From Linnemannia hyalina (Eukaryota; Mortierellomycota; Mortierellomycetes; Mortierellales; Mortierellaceae), in NCBI GenBank assembly GCA_019671135.1, contig JAHRHY010000014.1:618001-682000 (forward strand): DNA of 64,000 nucleotides. The letters run 5' to 3'. The position numbers and the translations under genes were made by a program. Numbering within the stretch: the stretch's first letter is position 1; each line of letters starts with the position of its first letter. This document shows positions 1 through 10,078 of this stretch, piece by piece. The notes under the pieces are model-generated. The model saw only the letters and a list, made by a program, of their open reading frames with translations, made no database searches and had not been told where the DNA came from.

Positions 1-801
1 AAGGACTTTGTCGACAATTTTAAATCTACTTTCGCCGATCGCAAGATCCACCCTTCTTATTTGTTTACCTGTTTTGAACAATCCCTTCCGGGACTGAAAC
101 AGACCACGATCGCCATACACCGTCCTTTTGACAGCAAATCGTTCGACGAGGCTGTTTCTATTCTTTTAGGGCCTCTCTACCTTGATCGCGACACCCTCCG
201 CGATCGACAACGAGAACTGTTTAATCCTCTTTCCCAGAAAATCTCCCAGTCCTTTATTGATTATTACAATGCATTCACAAACGAGGCAAAGTTACACCCT
301 TCCATCCCCCCACCTGATCTTCTTCATTTATTCTTTTTCTTTCTCAACGACCAACACAAAGCACACCTGGACTGCTTGTACGCCACCTTTTTAATCCATA
401 AGAAACCTGCCTCATCATTTTACGATATTGCTTTCAAATTCATCCGCACCCATCCTGTTCCCCCTCCTACTTTGCCTTCCATCTCCATTCCAGATCGCCA
501 ACCATCTACCGCCCCTGACGACAACCCCTTACCTTCTGTTTCTTTTTTACGTTTGGCTCCTTCGCATTCTTTCCCCTCCGATGTTGTGCTTATAAGAGAC
601 GAAGAGCACCTTATTGAGGAGCAACAGCGCGATCGTTTTTGTGCCACCACCCTTCTTGATCTGGCCAATCGCCCCTCCTATCAACTCATCGACAACATCC
701 TCCACCGTGTTACCTTCCCCCCTCACAACCCCCATCGTATTCAGCCTCAAGTAGTTCTTCCCACCCTTACGCCCTTTTTCTTTCACACGATATCCCTTTG
801 A
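1..801 (+). pseudogene. gag-like region fused by deletion to pre-integrase linker
   Basis: The frame is open from the first base. Up to about base 450 it resembles a retrotransposon gag helical domain, including a run of Phe-rich sequence before NDQHKAHLDC and a downstream FKFIRTH. A proline-rich linker follows. From about base 590 (motifs LIEEQQRDRFC, LIDNILHRV) it matches the stretch that normally sits between RNase H and the integrase H2C2 finger of Ty3/gypsy Pol. Several hundred residues of protease, RT and RNase H are therefore absent. A frame change near base 795 separates it from the integrase. The gag assignment is by pattern only; the pre-integrase assignment is firmer. Confidence 0.6.
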
Positions 802-1954
802 GTGGACATTTGGGTTCAGCTTGGACAAAGCATCGCCTGTTGAGACAATTTTGGTGGCCAACCCTCGACGCCGATGTCAAGGCCTATGCGCGCACTTGCG
901 AAAAGTGTCAAGAGTTCAAGTCGGGGCAAAAGCACATCAATCCCCCTCTGCACCCTCGCCTTACTCTCTCCTCTGCCCCGTTCGTCTGTATCGCCCTTGA
1001 TTTTTTTGGTCCCCTCCCTCTTTCAACATCTGGGTTCAAGTACATCCTCGTGGCCCAAGACATGTTCACCCGTCTTGTTACTCTCATCCCCCTCAAGTCC
1101 ACCAAGGCCGACGACTTCATCGAGGCTATGAGCACCCACTTCTTCCCCGTGCACGGCATCCCTGTCGAATTTGTATCAGGCAAAGGCCTCCTTTTGATTC
1201 TTCCTTGGCCCAAAATTTCGCTTCAACCCTTGGTATCGGCTTTCGTTATGCCCCCGCTTACCACCCTCAGTCAAATGGCCTCGTTAAACGATTCATGGCA
1301 ACACTCCGCAACATGATCAGTTCCTACCTCGATCTACCAGCAACCAGTAGTACCGTCGAATCCACTGCTCAGTCGCGTAAGTTGCTCAAATATCTTCCTC
1401 ATTTCGTCTTTGCATACAACACAGCAAACCATCCCTCTCTCCTCGACACTCCCTTCTACTTTACCCATGGTCGTGATCCTCGCCAGTCACTCCACATAAC
1501 TTCTCCCTGCGACCTATCCTCCGCTATCTCCACCACTACTCTTTCTCTTGCTTTTCGCCACCAATTCTTCTCTGGTTTGATCAACACATAACAGGCAACT
1601 GCGCTCACCCAAGAATTGTCGTCACCTCCTTCAATCGAGCCCACTGACTGGCCTGTCGGTATGACAGTCTGGCTGTACACCCCTCCCCGGACCACCGGTG
1701 ACATCGTGTCCAAGTTCCGCAAGTGCTGGATCGGCCCTTGTCGCATCGCCGCGATCAGATCCATCGACATCCGCGATCTCATCGACCCTCAACAGTGCAG
1801 ACAGCTTTGGATCCACGTCAGCCGCCTCAAGCCATTCTACGACCGCCAAAGCACCACCCCTGAGCCCTCAGTCGTCCCTGCCGTCGACCCCGCGTCTGTT
1901 CCCTTGCCCGAGCCTATCAGGATCAACCCTGTAATCACCTCTCGTTGTTTGTGA
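798..1954 (+). pseudogene. Broken Ty3/gypsy integrase
   Basis: The start carries an H2C2-type zinc finger (SGHLGSAWTKHRLLRQFWWP, then CEKCQ), followed by the integrase core with the first catalytic Asp in LDFFGPLP. The second Asp, normally in a V-S-D-x-G context, is replaced (EFVSGKG). The catalytic Glu after YHPQSNG is replaced by Lys (LVKRF). The frame shifts near base 1195, and TAA interrupts the second half at 1589-1591. The tail from 1640 (DWPVGMTVWLY, then HVSRLKPFYD) is the usual C-terminal integrase segment before a chromodomain or the end of Pol. Catalysis is impossible as encoded. Confidence 0.85.
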
Positions 1955-2111
1955 TCTTGCTGTCTTTCCTTTATTCTTTTTATTATTGTTTTCTTTTTTT
2001 TTTTTTTTTTTTCTTTCCCATTGATGAAATAAAGGGTTAGTTTTATCCCTTCGTCCGTCATTAGTCATTGACAGACTAGGATAAATAAACTATAGTTTCA
2101 ATCTATAGAGG
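1955..2111 (-). other. 3' flank of the nuclease-Fanzor gene with small inverted repeats
   Basis: The tract lies between the two mobile genes and carries a long T run (1990-2010). Read on the minus strand just after the Fanzor stop, it holds the palindrome AAACTATAGTTT (2087-2098). It also holds a short stem, AAGGG/CCCTT, with a ten-base loop (about 2032-2050). The 3' side of TnpB and Fanzor genes is where guide (omega) RNAs are encoded in characterised systems, so this is a candidate place for one. Nothing here proves transcription. Confidence 0.3.
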
Positions 2112-5100
2112 TTATGAGCTTTGCGGCGACGGTCTTGCAAGGGAAGGGGGGCGTCCGAGATGCTTAAGGTAATGCTTGCCGATGATAGCAATGTTGTGCG
2201 CACCCACCAAGTCTCGGTGAATCCACCGCCTGCATTTCACACACGCACAGGTTCTCATCGAGGGCTTAGCAAGTCTTGTCGTCTCACCCATGGAAACGCA
2301 GGTTGGGCACATTGTAGATGTAAGATATTCATCCACTAACGCTACCTTGTACCCAAGGGCCAAGCTCTATCAATTTTAAAAAGGACAAATGAATTAATAT
2401 ACTTGTGTATCCAGATCGCCATGGTATTGAAGGGACATACGATACTAGTAGATACGACCACCCGCACATCTTCTTTCTACTCTCTCCATTCTCATTATTA
2501 CCTTCTGCTGTAGTCTGCGCAAGAACGTCGTGTGGACCGATGTAAGGTTGAACCCTGTCCGAAAAGTCGCGTTTCCCAACGCGAAGAGGACCCTACGCCC
2601 TCCCATTGGGTTACTCTTCAATGCTTCTTTCACAAGTCGGAGCACGCCTGCCACCGCCATGTCCATCTCTGACAACTTTGCCATTCTATGTTGGTATACG
2701 GCCTTCTTCCAGTCCGACGATGAGTAGAATCCATGAATGATCGGCTCCAACTCGAAATACTGCCGTTGCGCGGATTTGAGGGCGTCCTCTGAGTCGTATT
2801 TTGTTGAATGGAGCGCATTCTCAAGATCATGCATCGAAGGTAGAAAAGTTGCCCTGTTCTTGTCATCCGTCTTCCTCGTCCAAAGGCTCGCGTCGACATT
2901 ATCTGCGGGACCGGCTGCTGGGTGTTGTCGCCTCCATTCCTGTTCCCATGCTCTGAAGGCGAGTGTTGGCTGATACAGTGATGCGCGCTTTACCAACAAG
3001 TTGACCACAGTTTTGTCATCGAGACGCACACAGAACGCACCGCTCACGACTTCGCCTGGATCGATGCCAATCACCGCCACCGACTCCAAGTCTTGACCGA
3101 ATGCTTCAATTATCGACTGTCGGGTTGGGTACTGGTTCTCGATACGTCGTAGAAACTCCTTACGACCCGGCGCCTGCCGACTCTTGGTGAGGTCATAGGC
3201 CAAAAGTTGCAGCTGATGGCCGTCCGTGCGGATGAAATTGTTCAATGCATACCGAAAGGAAGACTGTGCGCCTTGGATGTGAGGAGGGGTCGGCAATAGT
3301 GGGGGGTTGGAAGGCGGCGGCACTGCAGATGCTGAGGACGACGACGACGATCCGGCCGAGATGGATGCATTGTGTCGGGTTCGGTAATAGTTAATTCGAT
3401 CTGTCAGGTGTCGTGCAAGTGGTCCTTGGTCATAGATGGTGGGGTGGGCAGCCTTGAGTTCACTCATTGTAGCACTTCGTTTCCCGTATGTTGTTTGTTG
3501 TTTGTTTGCGAGCCGAACCGTATTTCGATCTCCAATGAAAAGCATCTTGATGAGGTTCCCGAATGACGTATTGACTTGTAGGTTGGCCCAGTCGTGGCTA
3601 TGAGGGCTGCCGCTCCAAATCAATCCGACTTGACCTGCATCTCTTCCCCAAAGGATACGCATCAGTCCCTCCTCCCTAATGTCGATAAAGCTGTCTGTCA
3701 TCTTGGACTGGGTACAGAAACGTGGTCGGTTTGCCGCTGGAAGTGCCATGAGATAGTTCCAGCATGATCGGATGTGTCCAGGCTGATAGACAATTTTTTT
3801 CGACTTTTTCCTGGGGTTCTCGTCATCGGCATCATCGTCTAGAATAGTACCGTCATCGTCTAGAGTAGTGCCGTCATCACCAGGTTTGTCTTCATCCTCC
3901 TGTTCGACTTTTGGAAGTAGGGCGGGATCGAACTCCAGCTTCTCCATCTATTTTATTGCAAAAAGAAAAAAAGACACAATATTAGAATATGCAATACACT
4001 CTCTCCAATTATCAATGGCGCTTCATCAACGAATTGGGCGATTAGTACCTTTGTGCGTATAGTCTGTGGGAGCTTCTTGTAATGCAACTTCATAGCCAAA
4101 CAGATCTTGGGCGCCAGATCATCGATGACAACACCGAGGGGTATGCTGGATGGGTTAACAGCCTTGAATCCCGGATGGAACCCCTTGAAGGCCGCAAAAA
4201 TCGACACTGCCTCCGCCTGTGCTTCCTTCGACTTTGGCTTGTTGGCTGTAGGTCCTAGTGCTTTTGTCGAATCTCGGAGAACAAACGACAACAGATTCCC
4301 AATAACAATCTCTGCCCAGTCTGAATCCAGAATATCCTCCAGAAAGGACGTCGGCGGCGAACTAGAGAGTAGCTCTCCAAGGATCCGCATTTCGAGCATC
4401 TTGTAGACAAAATGCTTGGCAGTATTGACGATAGACACAGCCATATCAAGTCTCTGAGCAACCATGTCGACGTTCGCCGGGGTGAGATCGGTAGCTCGTT
4501 TCAGGCACCCCTTGACTGATCCAGTGGTAAGTGTGACAGTGGCGAAAACAGACTTGAATGACTTCTTCAGAGCAGCATAACCAGGCCTGTCCTGGTGATA
4601 GTCAAGATGCTTCTTCTTCTTCTTTTTCTTGGCTACAGGGGCAGTGGCAGCTTGTTCGTTGGTGGTAGCGGGATCCTTTGGCTTGTATGGTCGAGGGGTT
4701 GATGGTTTCAGACCAGACAATTCTACGTCCTCGACGGGGCTGGCGTTCTCAAGGTTGACCGTTTGGGGTACGTATCGATCTGCTTGATCCGTCCGGGATC
4801 GGAATCTAGAAATAAACGCGCCAATGTTATGAAGAATAATATTAGTACAGAAGCAATAGAAGTCAATACAAGTGGCTGGATATAACTGAAGATGACGCTA
4901 AAAAGTACTTACTTTGTCCTCTGCCATTTCTGCCTTCTCCTTGACCGGGCGCGTGAGCCATGGCGCATTTCTTGTTTTCTACTCTTTTTGTAGAGTGGAG
5001 GTGCTTGGTCGATAATAGGTGTGGGCGCTGATGGTCCTGTATGTGATGTTTGGCTCCTTGAGAAACGCTCCCAGTTGGTCTTCGCCTTTTTCATCTCAAC

Positions 5101-6604
5101 TTCCTGAATGATAGTCGTGACAAGGCTGTGGATATCGGGTGTGCTGGAAGTCGTTTCGGTCCCACCCATAGGTAAAGGATGCTCGGTGCACATCACGAAC
5201 GCCTGAAGGGCATGATCGAACTGGCTGTCTTTTACGTTCTTCTGGTACTGAGTTATCCCGACCCTGTTCAAGGACCTTTTAGCGTGTTTCTTATACAGTT
5301 GCCTGTGTTTCCCATATTGGAGGTAGGACTCCTCTGCGATCTCCTGGAGCTTGTGGGCGCTGTCGTATACAATCTTCAAGTACTGAATGACGTGGTGTTT
5401 GAATTGTCCAAGTCGCTCCTGGTCGCTCAATCCGTCGAGTCCGTCCAATGTAAACGTCCGAACAATGTCAGCGTTCGACACCAAGCCATAGTAAGGAACG
5501 CCGTCGGTATAGTCGTTTGTTGTTAATATACCAAGAAGAAGAAGGTGGGCTGGAGTGGGGAGCTGGTGTCGATCCATAAGGTCCTGCTTCTGGAATGTTT
5601 TCCACTGACTGCCGACAGGAATAGTGATCGATGTAGAGGCCTCATAGACCAACAAGTCAGAGTCTTTGGTGATGATTCGTACATCCTCCGGCTTGACGGC
5701 ATTATTGAGACAACGGGCAATACAGCAGTCGGCTTGGTGGGGGCAGCGACATATTGTCCACCCCAGATTCTGAAGAGCATCCAGCACTTGTCTCGCGGCA
5801 TCGGGTGGTGCCCGATAAACAGACTTTAGGCGCCGGTATAGCCGTTTCGTCCCTTTGATCTTGTCTTCGTCGTAGTCCTCCATGAGTTTTCTCATCCGCG
5901 TTGTTAGATCACGGTCCCGTTTCTGATGGGCGTGCTCTTTCTCGACCGAACGGGGACCGTCGGCATGGATTGTTGTGCGCCCCTGTGAGACTTTTTTCGT
6001 GAGGATGTCGTGAATAACCTGGCCTATGTGGCCATAGTCCTATTGAAAACACAAAGCAATGAGATAGTATTAGGTATATTTCTTACAGCAGCTTTGTCTT
6101 TGCCGGTTGTATTTGAAAATCGAATGTACTTACAATGCCTTTGTTTTCGGTACGTGTTGTTGTGAGAGTACCATTGCTGTCGAGAAAGATCTGAGCTGGT
6201 CCTCCTTGCAGTAGGTGTTGGACCTGTGTCATAAGGGTTGTCGGAACCGAGCCAGGAGGGATCGCAACAAACACAGGACCGGTCGATGTACTTGTGCCTG
6301 AGGGAGCTCCCAATGTGAGGCGAGCATGTTTGATGGATGGACTCCCCGACTCGGTCCCCTCAGACCCAGATGGCGAATGTGGATGTTTTTGTTCGCCTGG
6401 TACGTTGGTAGCGACAGTTGTTTTTAGTGAGTAGTGCAGTCGGGCCTGCCTGGCTTCGATGCTGACGGTTCCGTAAAATGCACGCGAGTTCAACAGGGCG
6501 AAAAACATCGCCGGAAAGTCCACATGGCATGTTTTTTGGGTGAGATCTTCCTCGATTCCGTCGGAGGCCTCCTTGATCCATGAAGGAAGGACACTGATTC
6601 CCAT
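2112..6604 (-). CDS. FEN1/XPG-like nuclease fused to a Fanzor (TnpB-like) nuclease
   Basis: Five exons: 6604-6135 plus 6134, 6039-4913, 4805-4049, 3947-2502 and 2366-2112. They join in frame (4056 nt, 1351 residues). The N-terminus MGISVLPSWIKEAS and CHVDFPAM (Asp29) match the XPG-N domain. A low-complexity insert follows, then HADGPRS (Asp184), an XPG-I-like stretch (HQADCCIA at about 258-265, TKDSDLLVY with Asp283 and Asp285) and an H3TH-like NDYTDGVP (Asp333). A basic linker with a Lys run (592-598) leads to a Fanzor part: helical N-terminal region, RuvC-I VIGIDPGEV (Asp1081), a RuvC-II-like strand VLFALGNATF, zinc ribbon C1287-x2-C1290 and C1309-x2-C1312, and HRDLVGAHNI (Asp1319). Fanzors are RNA-guided DNA nucleases carried by eukaryotic transposons; XPG/FEN1 enzymes cut flap DNA. 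The Fanzor part has no ATG of its own before its first domain, which argues for fusion. The joint action of the two nucleases is unknown. Confidence 0.85.
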
Positions 6605-7730
6605 TCTTGAACTATGTTAAGAAAAGTGTGAGAGCTAGTGTGAGTCTTCTTGCTTGATAAGTTGTGAAAGGGTATAATGAGTACTGTTCGCAATCACATC
6701 CAGCATCGGCCTTACAGAATGGCTGTTGTGGGTTGCTTCGAAAGGGTGTGGCGAAGATATATGTAAAGTAGTATGTAGGTGGATGTGGAGGAATAGGTGG
6801 ATGTGGAGGAGAGTGTGAGATGTGAGGTGTGCTGAGGAGAGTGTGGTTAGAGAGGAAGAAAGAAAGAGGGAAGAAGGAAAATGGAAGCGGGATTTTATAG
6901 GAAAAGTGGGCAGTGGAAAGGATAAAGGCTTACATGTCGAGACCACTATCACTCAATCATCACACACAAGCGATATAATCTATACCATTCAGGAACAAAT
7001 CGCCAAAACAAAAGCCCAAAAATAACCTGACATTTCCACGATAACTTGCTTCATGCATACCGTGGATGATGGTCACCATCACAAACACCTTTTGTCTCTT
7101 TCATATCTCCTTCATGTCTCTTTCATGTCTCTTTTTGGTTCTCTCATTGTCCCTCTCTTTTTTCTTTTTGCCTCTCTCTCTCCCTCTTTGTTTCCATATC
7201 ATACAGCAAGAAACCATTTCCACAATAACCTGCTTCATGTATACCGTGGATGATGGTCACCATCACAAACACCTTTTGTTCTCTCATTGTCCCTTTCTTT
7301 TTTCCTTTTGCCTCTCTCTCTCTCTCTTTGTTTCCACACCATGCAGCATGAAGTCACCAAAACAATAACCCAAGAGTTTATTGTGGAAATGGCAGGGCTA
7401 TGGTTTTGCTTCAAAAAAAAACAAAAAATAAGGCCTGTTTTATTCGCACCTTGGGTGGTGGTCAACATCGCAAACCATATTCTCTTCTTTTCTTCTCTTT
7501 TTGGTACTCTCTTTGTCTCATTCCTTTCTCTTTTTGGTTCTTTCTTTATCTCTTTCATGTCTCGTTTTGCCTCTCTCATTGTACCTCTGCTTCTCTTGTT
7601 GGCCCTTTGAGCCCCTATTATCTCTCGCCCATATACAAAAGCACACACAGTAAACTAATAACGAACCTTAAGTCAACCACACATTTGCACACTCATCACT
7701 CTACACTCTCCTGGAACAATAGCGTCAACC
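6605..7730. other. Non-coding flank upstream of the nuclease-Fanzor gene
   Basis: No coding region that I can support. It must contain the minus-strand promoter of the nuclease-Fanzor gene in its left part. Its right part is made of the degenerate ~182-bp tandem repeat listed separately. Pyrimidine runs on the plus strand create long Phe/Leu/Ser-rich open frames that do not look like genes. Confidence 0.6.
7024..7600 (+). repeat. Degenerate tandem repeat, about 182-bp unit, 2.5-3 copies
   Basis: The block CCGTGGATGATGGTCACCAT followed by CACAAACACC occurs at 7061 and again at 7243. Both times it is preceded by a variant of CATTTCCAC-ATAAC-TGCTTCATG and followed by CT-rich sequence with TTGCCTCTCTCTC. 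A third, more diverged copy (TTGGGTGGTGGTCAACATCGC, about 7451) continues into the same CT-rich tract. The copies differ by substitutions and small indels, so the duplication is not recent. Confidence 0.7.
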
Positions 7731-8100
7731 ATGTCCGCCTTTATCAAGCTGACTGAACTCGTCACGACGCCAATCTAGGCCAAGTCTGCAACGTCCGCAA
7801 ATTTCTTTGAGCTCGAAACACTCCCCAACATCAACATCCACCATCAAGATGTCACCATCACCTCCCGATGTCAGCCCCCAATCAACAGACGGATCATTGA
7901 CCAGATTGTGCTGCTCAAACGTGATGGGCGCACTGAGCGGGCGTATTCTGCCCGCCCTAGTCATTACTAACCATCCTTCGTCCCGCGACGCCAAGTATGC
8001 AACCTCTATCCGAACCCAAGGAGCGCGCCTAAAAAACTATCGCAGACCTCGAGGACACTTATGGTCATCGAGCTTGCGAGAGCAATCTTTGGTTCGTAAG
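7731..8100 (+). pseudogene. Short broken ORF of unknown family
   Basis: From the ATG at 7731, one frame reads MSAFIKLTELVTTPI and then a TAG at 7776. It continues in the same frame for about 70 codons of protein-like composition (SANFFELETLPNINIHHQD, then INRRIIDQIVLLKRDGRTER) before a second stop (about 7968), and goes on again. Two stops in one otherwise coding-like frame suggest a decayed gene or gene fragment. I do not recognise the family. Confidence 0.4.
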
Positions 8101-8151
8101 TATCCCTTCCTCCGTCAGACTTTTTCAACTTTTTTCATTTATGAAGGGTAA

Positions 8152-9660
8152 CCCTTGAACCGCTTTTTTCCAATTTTTTTGGTGTTGCGTCTTAAACGCA
8201 AAAGAGAGGGAAGAGAATACGGAACATGCCCATCCACTTTTTTTTGGGATACGACATCATTGTCATTGTCTAATGCTTCAATGACTGGGAGGCCTCAGAA
8301 CTAATTGAGTTTTTTTCATTGCAGCATTCACTTAATGCGAATGATGAGGGAAGGGAAAAAAGGTGGATGCTGATGAGGGTCTCGGTGAAGTCTCTCATTT
8401 TTGCTTAAGAATAGGGGGGGTGAGCATTAGTGTTTTTTTTTGCAAATAAGGAATTGAGGGTATCCTCCCGCTATTTCGTGTATAAATTGTGGCCGATTTC
8501 GGCCCAAAAACGAAGGAAGGGATAAGAATTCTCTATGAATTAGTGTGCTCAATAAACGGGTCAACGGCCACTTTCTTTCTCGTCTATCTTCTCTCACTCC
8601 ATGACTCCCTTCCTCTGGTCCTTTTCGTTTTCTTTTTTTTCCTTCTCACTTTCCTCTTCACACGCTCCCACGTTTCTTTCCTCGCCTCCCCATCTCCAAA
8701 TACACTTACTCTAAAAAAAAACATACGAAGTTGTTAAAGGGATGCGCTACCCTCTCCTGTTCCCTCTCAGCCGCCTAGCAACCTTTCCTTTTACCCCTGT
8801 CACGCTCAATCCATCATAGCGACCTCTCCAAGTGCAAAGGATATCAAAAAGCGTATAAAAAATATCCAAAGCCCAAGGAAAGCACTGTAGACTTACATGG
8901 CTGATATCCTATCCAAAGTCTGCATGAGAACTTTAGGGCGAGATAGGCAACAGACAGCACAAGATTTTTTAAAATGTAATCCCTCCTATTTCTCAGCAAA
9001 GAGTAAATGGACACATTCAAGAGATTGGGGTTTTGCGAAAAATAAAAGGAATTTTTGTGTTTAGTAGGATATACGCGAGGAATGTTACAGTGGTTATTTT
9101 ACATGGTTGATGTCGTACACTCTCTTGTAATGGTCGCGGTGGATATCAACGATATCAGCAAGATCTGCAGAGATGTAACAAAACACCATATTATAGTTTG
9201 GAGTTGAAAGCCCCCTTAGCTTGCTCAACGAACCGCTGCATACAACTACTGAAGGGAATTCATAGCGACTATTGTCAATTGAAATATAGAAAAGTGAAGG
9301 ACGCGTTTCTCGTCGGCTACCGTGTTGATGGGATGAGGTTTGGACTAGTTTTCTGACGCAATTGGATGAGTTCCTTATCCTGTTGTTGTTCTTTGTACCT
9401 TTCAGGGCAGGGGTCGAATCGCATCCTTTTGTGCTTGCTTACCCTCTCAGATTAGTGACTGAGCGCATAGTTACATGATGTCATAGTAGGTGTAATCATT
9501 TGCGAAATGCATTGCTAGCTCAGGGACCAATCGAACCTTTTGGTATGGGTACCAGGGATCATGTCTATTGCATCATTGTACCCACCAAGCACTCGATCCG
9601 TACCGAGGCTGCTATCAAGAGCAACAAGAAAGAGAGAAAGTGAATGTTCGGCTGAAAACC
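8152..9660. other. Intergenic, no gene seen
   Basis: About 1.5 kb of AT-rich sequence with many homopolymer T and A runs. I see no open frame with protein-like composition, no convincing tRNA and no repeat array. A CCAAT pentamer lies at 9519 in front of the CsbD-like gene. Confidence 0.5.
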
Positions 9661-9668
9661 GGCACTAA

Positions 9669-9674
9669 TATAAA
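9669..9674 (+). promoter_or_regulatory. TATA-like box of the CsbD-like gene
   Basis: TATAAA lies 120 bases upstream of the ATG at 9794, in the context CACTAATATAAAGGCT. The spacing fits a fungal TATA box with a leader of roughly 80-90 bases. Confidence 0.45.
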
Positions 9675-9793
9675 GGCTGCTACTCTCATCCCAAATTTCT
9701 CACCAACAACTACAACTTCAAACAACTCCAACCAGCCAAGTAAACCAATCAACACACCCTCCTCCCCCTCCAACCCAACTACTCCAACACACA

Positions 9794-10078
9794 ATGACAG
9801 ACAGACTCCAAAACACCGCCAACCAGGTCATCGGAGGCGCCAAGCAGACCATCGGACAGGCCATCGGCAACCCTACCCTCGCCGGCGAAGGTGCCGCCCA
9901 GAAGACCCGGGGCGAGATTACCCAGAAGGCCGCCGATGCCAAGACCCATACCGAGGGTATCGGTCACTCCATCCAGGGCAACATCCAGTCCACCTTCGGA
10001 TCTGCCGTCGGAAACCCTACCCTCCAGGCCAAGGGAGCTGCCAACCAGGCCCTCGGCAATGTCGAGCGCAACGTGTAG
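9794..10078 (+). CDS. CsbD-like stress-response protein
   Basis: An uninterrupted 94-residue protein starting MTDRLQNTANQVIGGAKQT. It contains two copies of the CsbD-family pattern: GQAIGNPTLAGEGAAQKTRG and GSAVGNPTLQAKGAANQALG. CsbD-like proteins are small, hydrophilic and general-stress induced in bacteria and fungi; no biochemical activity is established. The length is typical of fungal two-motif members. There is no signal peptide or membrane helix, so it is probably cytosolic. The start is fixed by a TATA-like box and CA-rich leader ending ACACACA just before the ATG. The high G+C and codon bias suggest strong expression. Confidence 0.9.
   Translation: MTDRLQNTANQVIGGAKQTIGQAIGNPTLAGEGAAQKTRGEITQKAADAKTHTEGIGHSIQGNIQSTFGSAVGNPTLQAKGAANQALGNVERNV

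Larger units (their letters stand above)
1..1954 (+). mobile_element. Degenerate Ty3/gypsy-type LTR retrotransposon remnant
   Basis: Three reading frames that together give gag-like, integrase zinc-binding, integrase core and integrase C-terminal segments in the order of a Ty3/gypsy element. Protease, reverse transcriptase and RNase H are missing, so the gag-like part runs almost straight into the pre-integrase linker. The element continues off the left edge. No LTR can be recognised because only one end could be present. Frame changes, an in-frame TAA and lost catalytic residues show that it is dead. It lies next to the nuclease-Fanzor gene, which marks this flank as a transposon-rich region. 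Confidence 0.85.

Noticed and set aside
1960..7700. Terminal inverted repeats or target-site duplications bounding the nuclease-Fanzor gene
   Set aside because: I compared the two flanks by eye and found no convincing long inverted pair; ends may lie elsewhere or be degenerate.
9405..9440. tRNA-like GGTCGAATC word
   Set aside because: No matching acceptor, D or anticodon stems around it.
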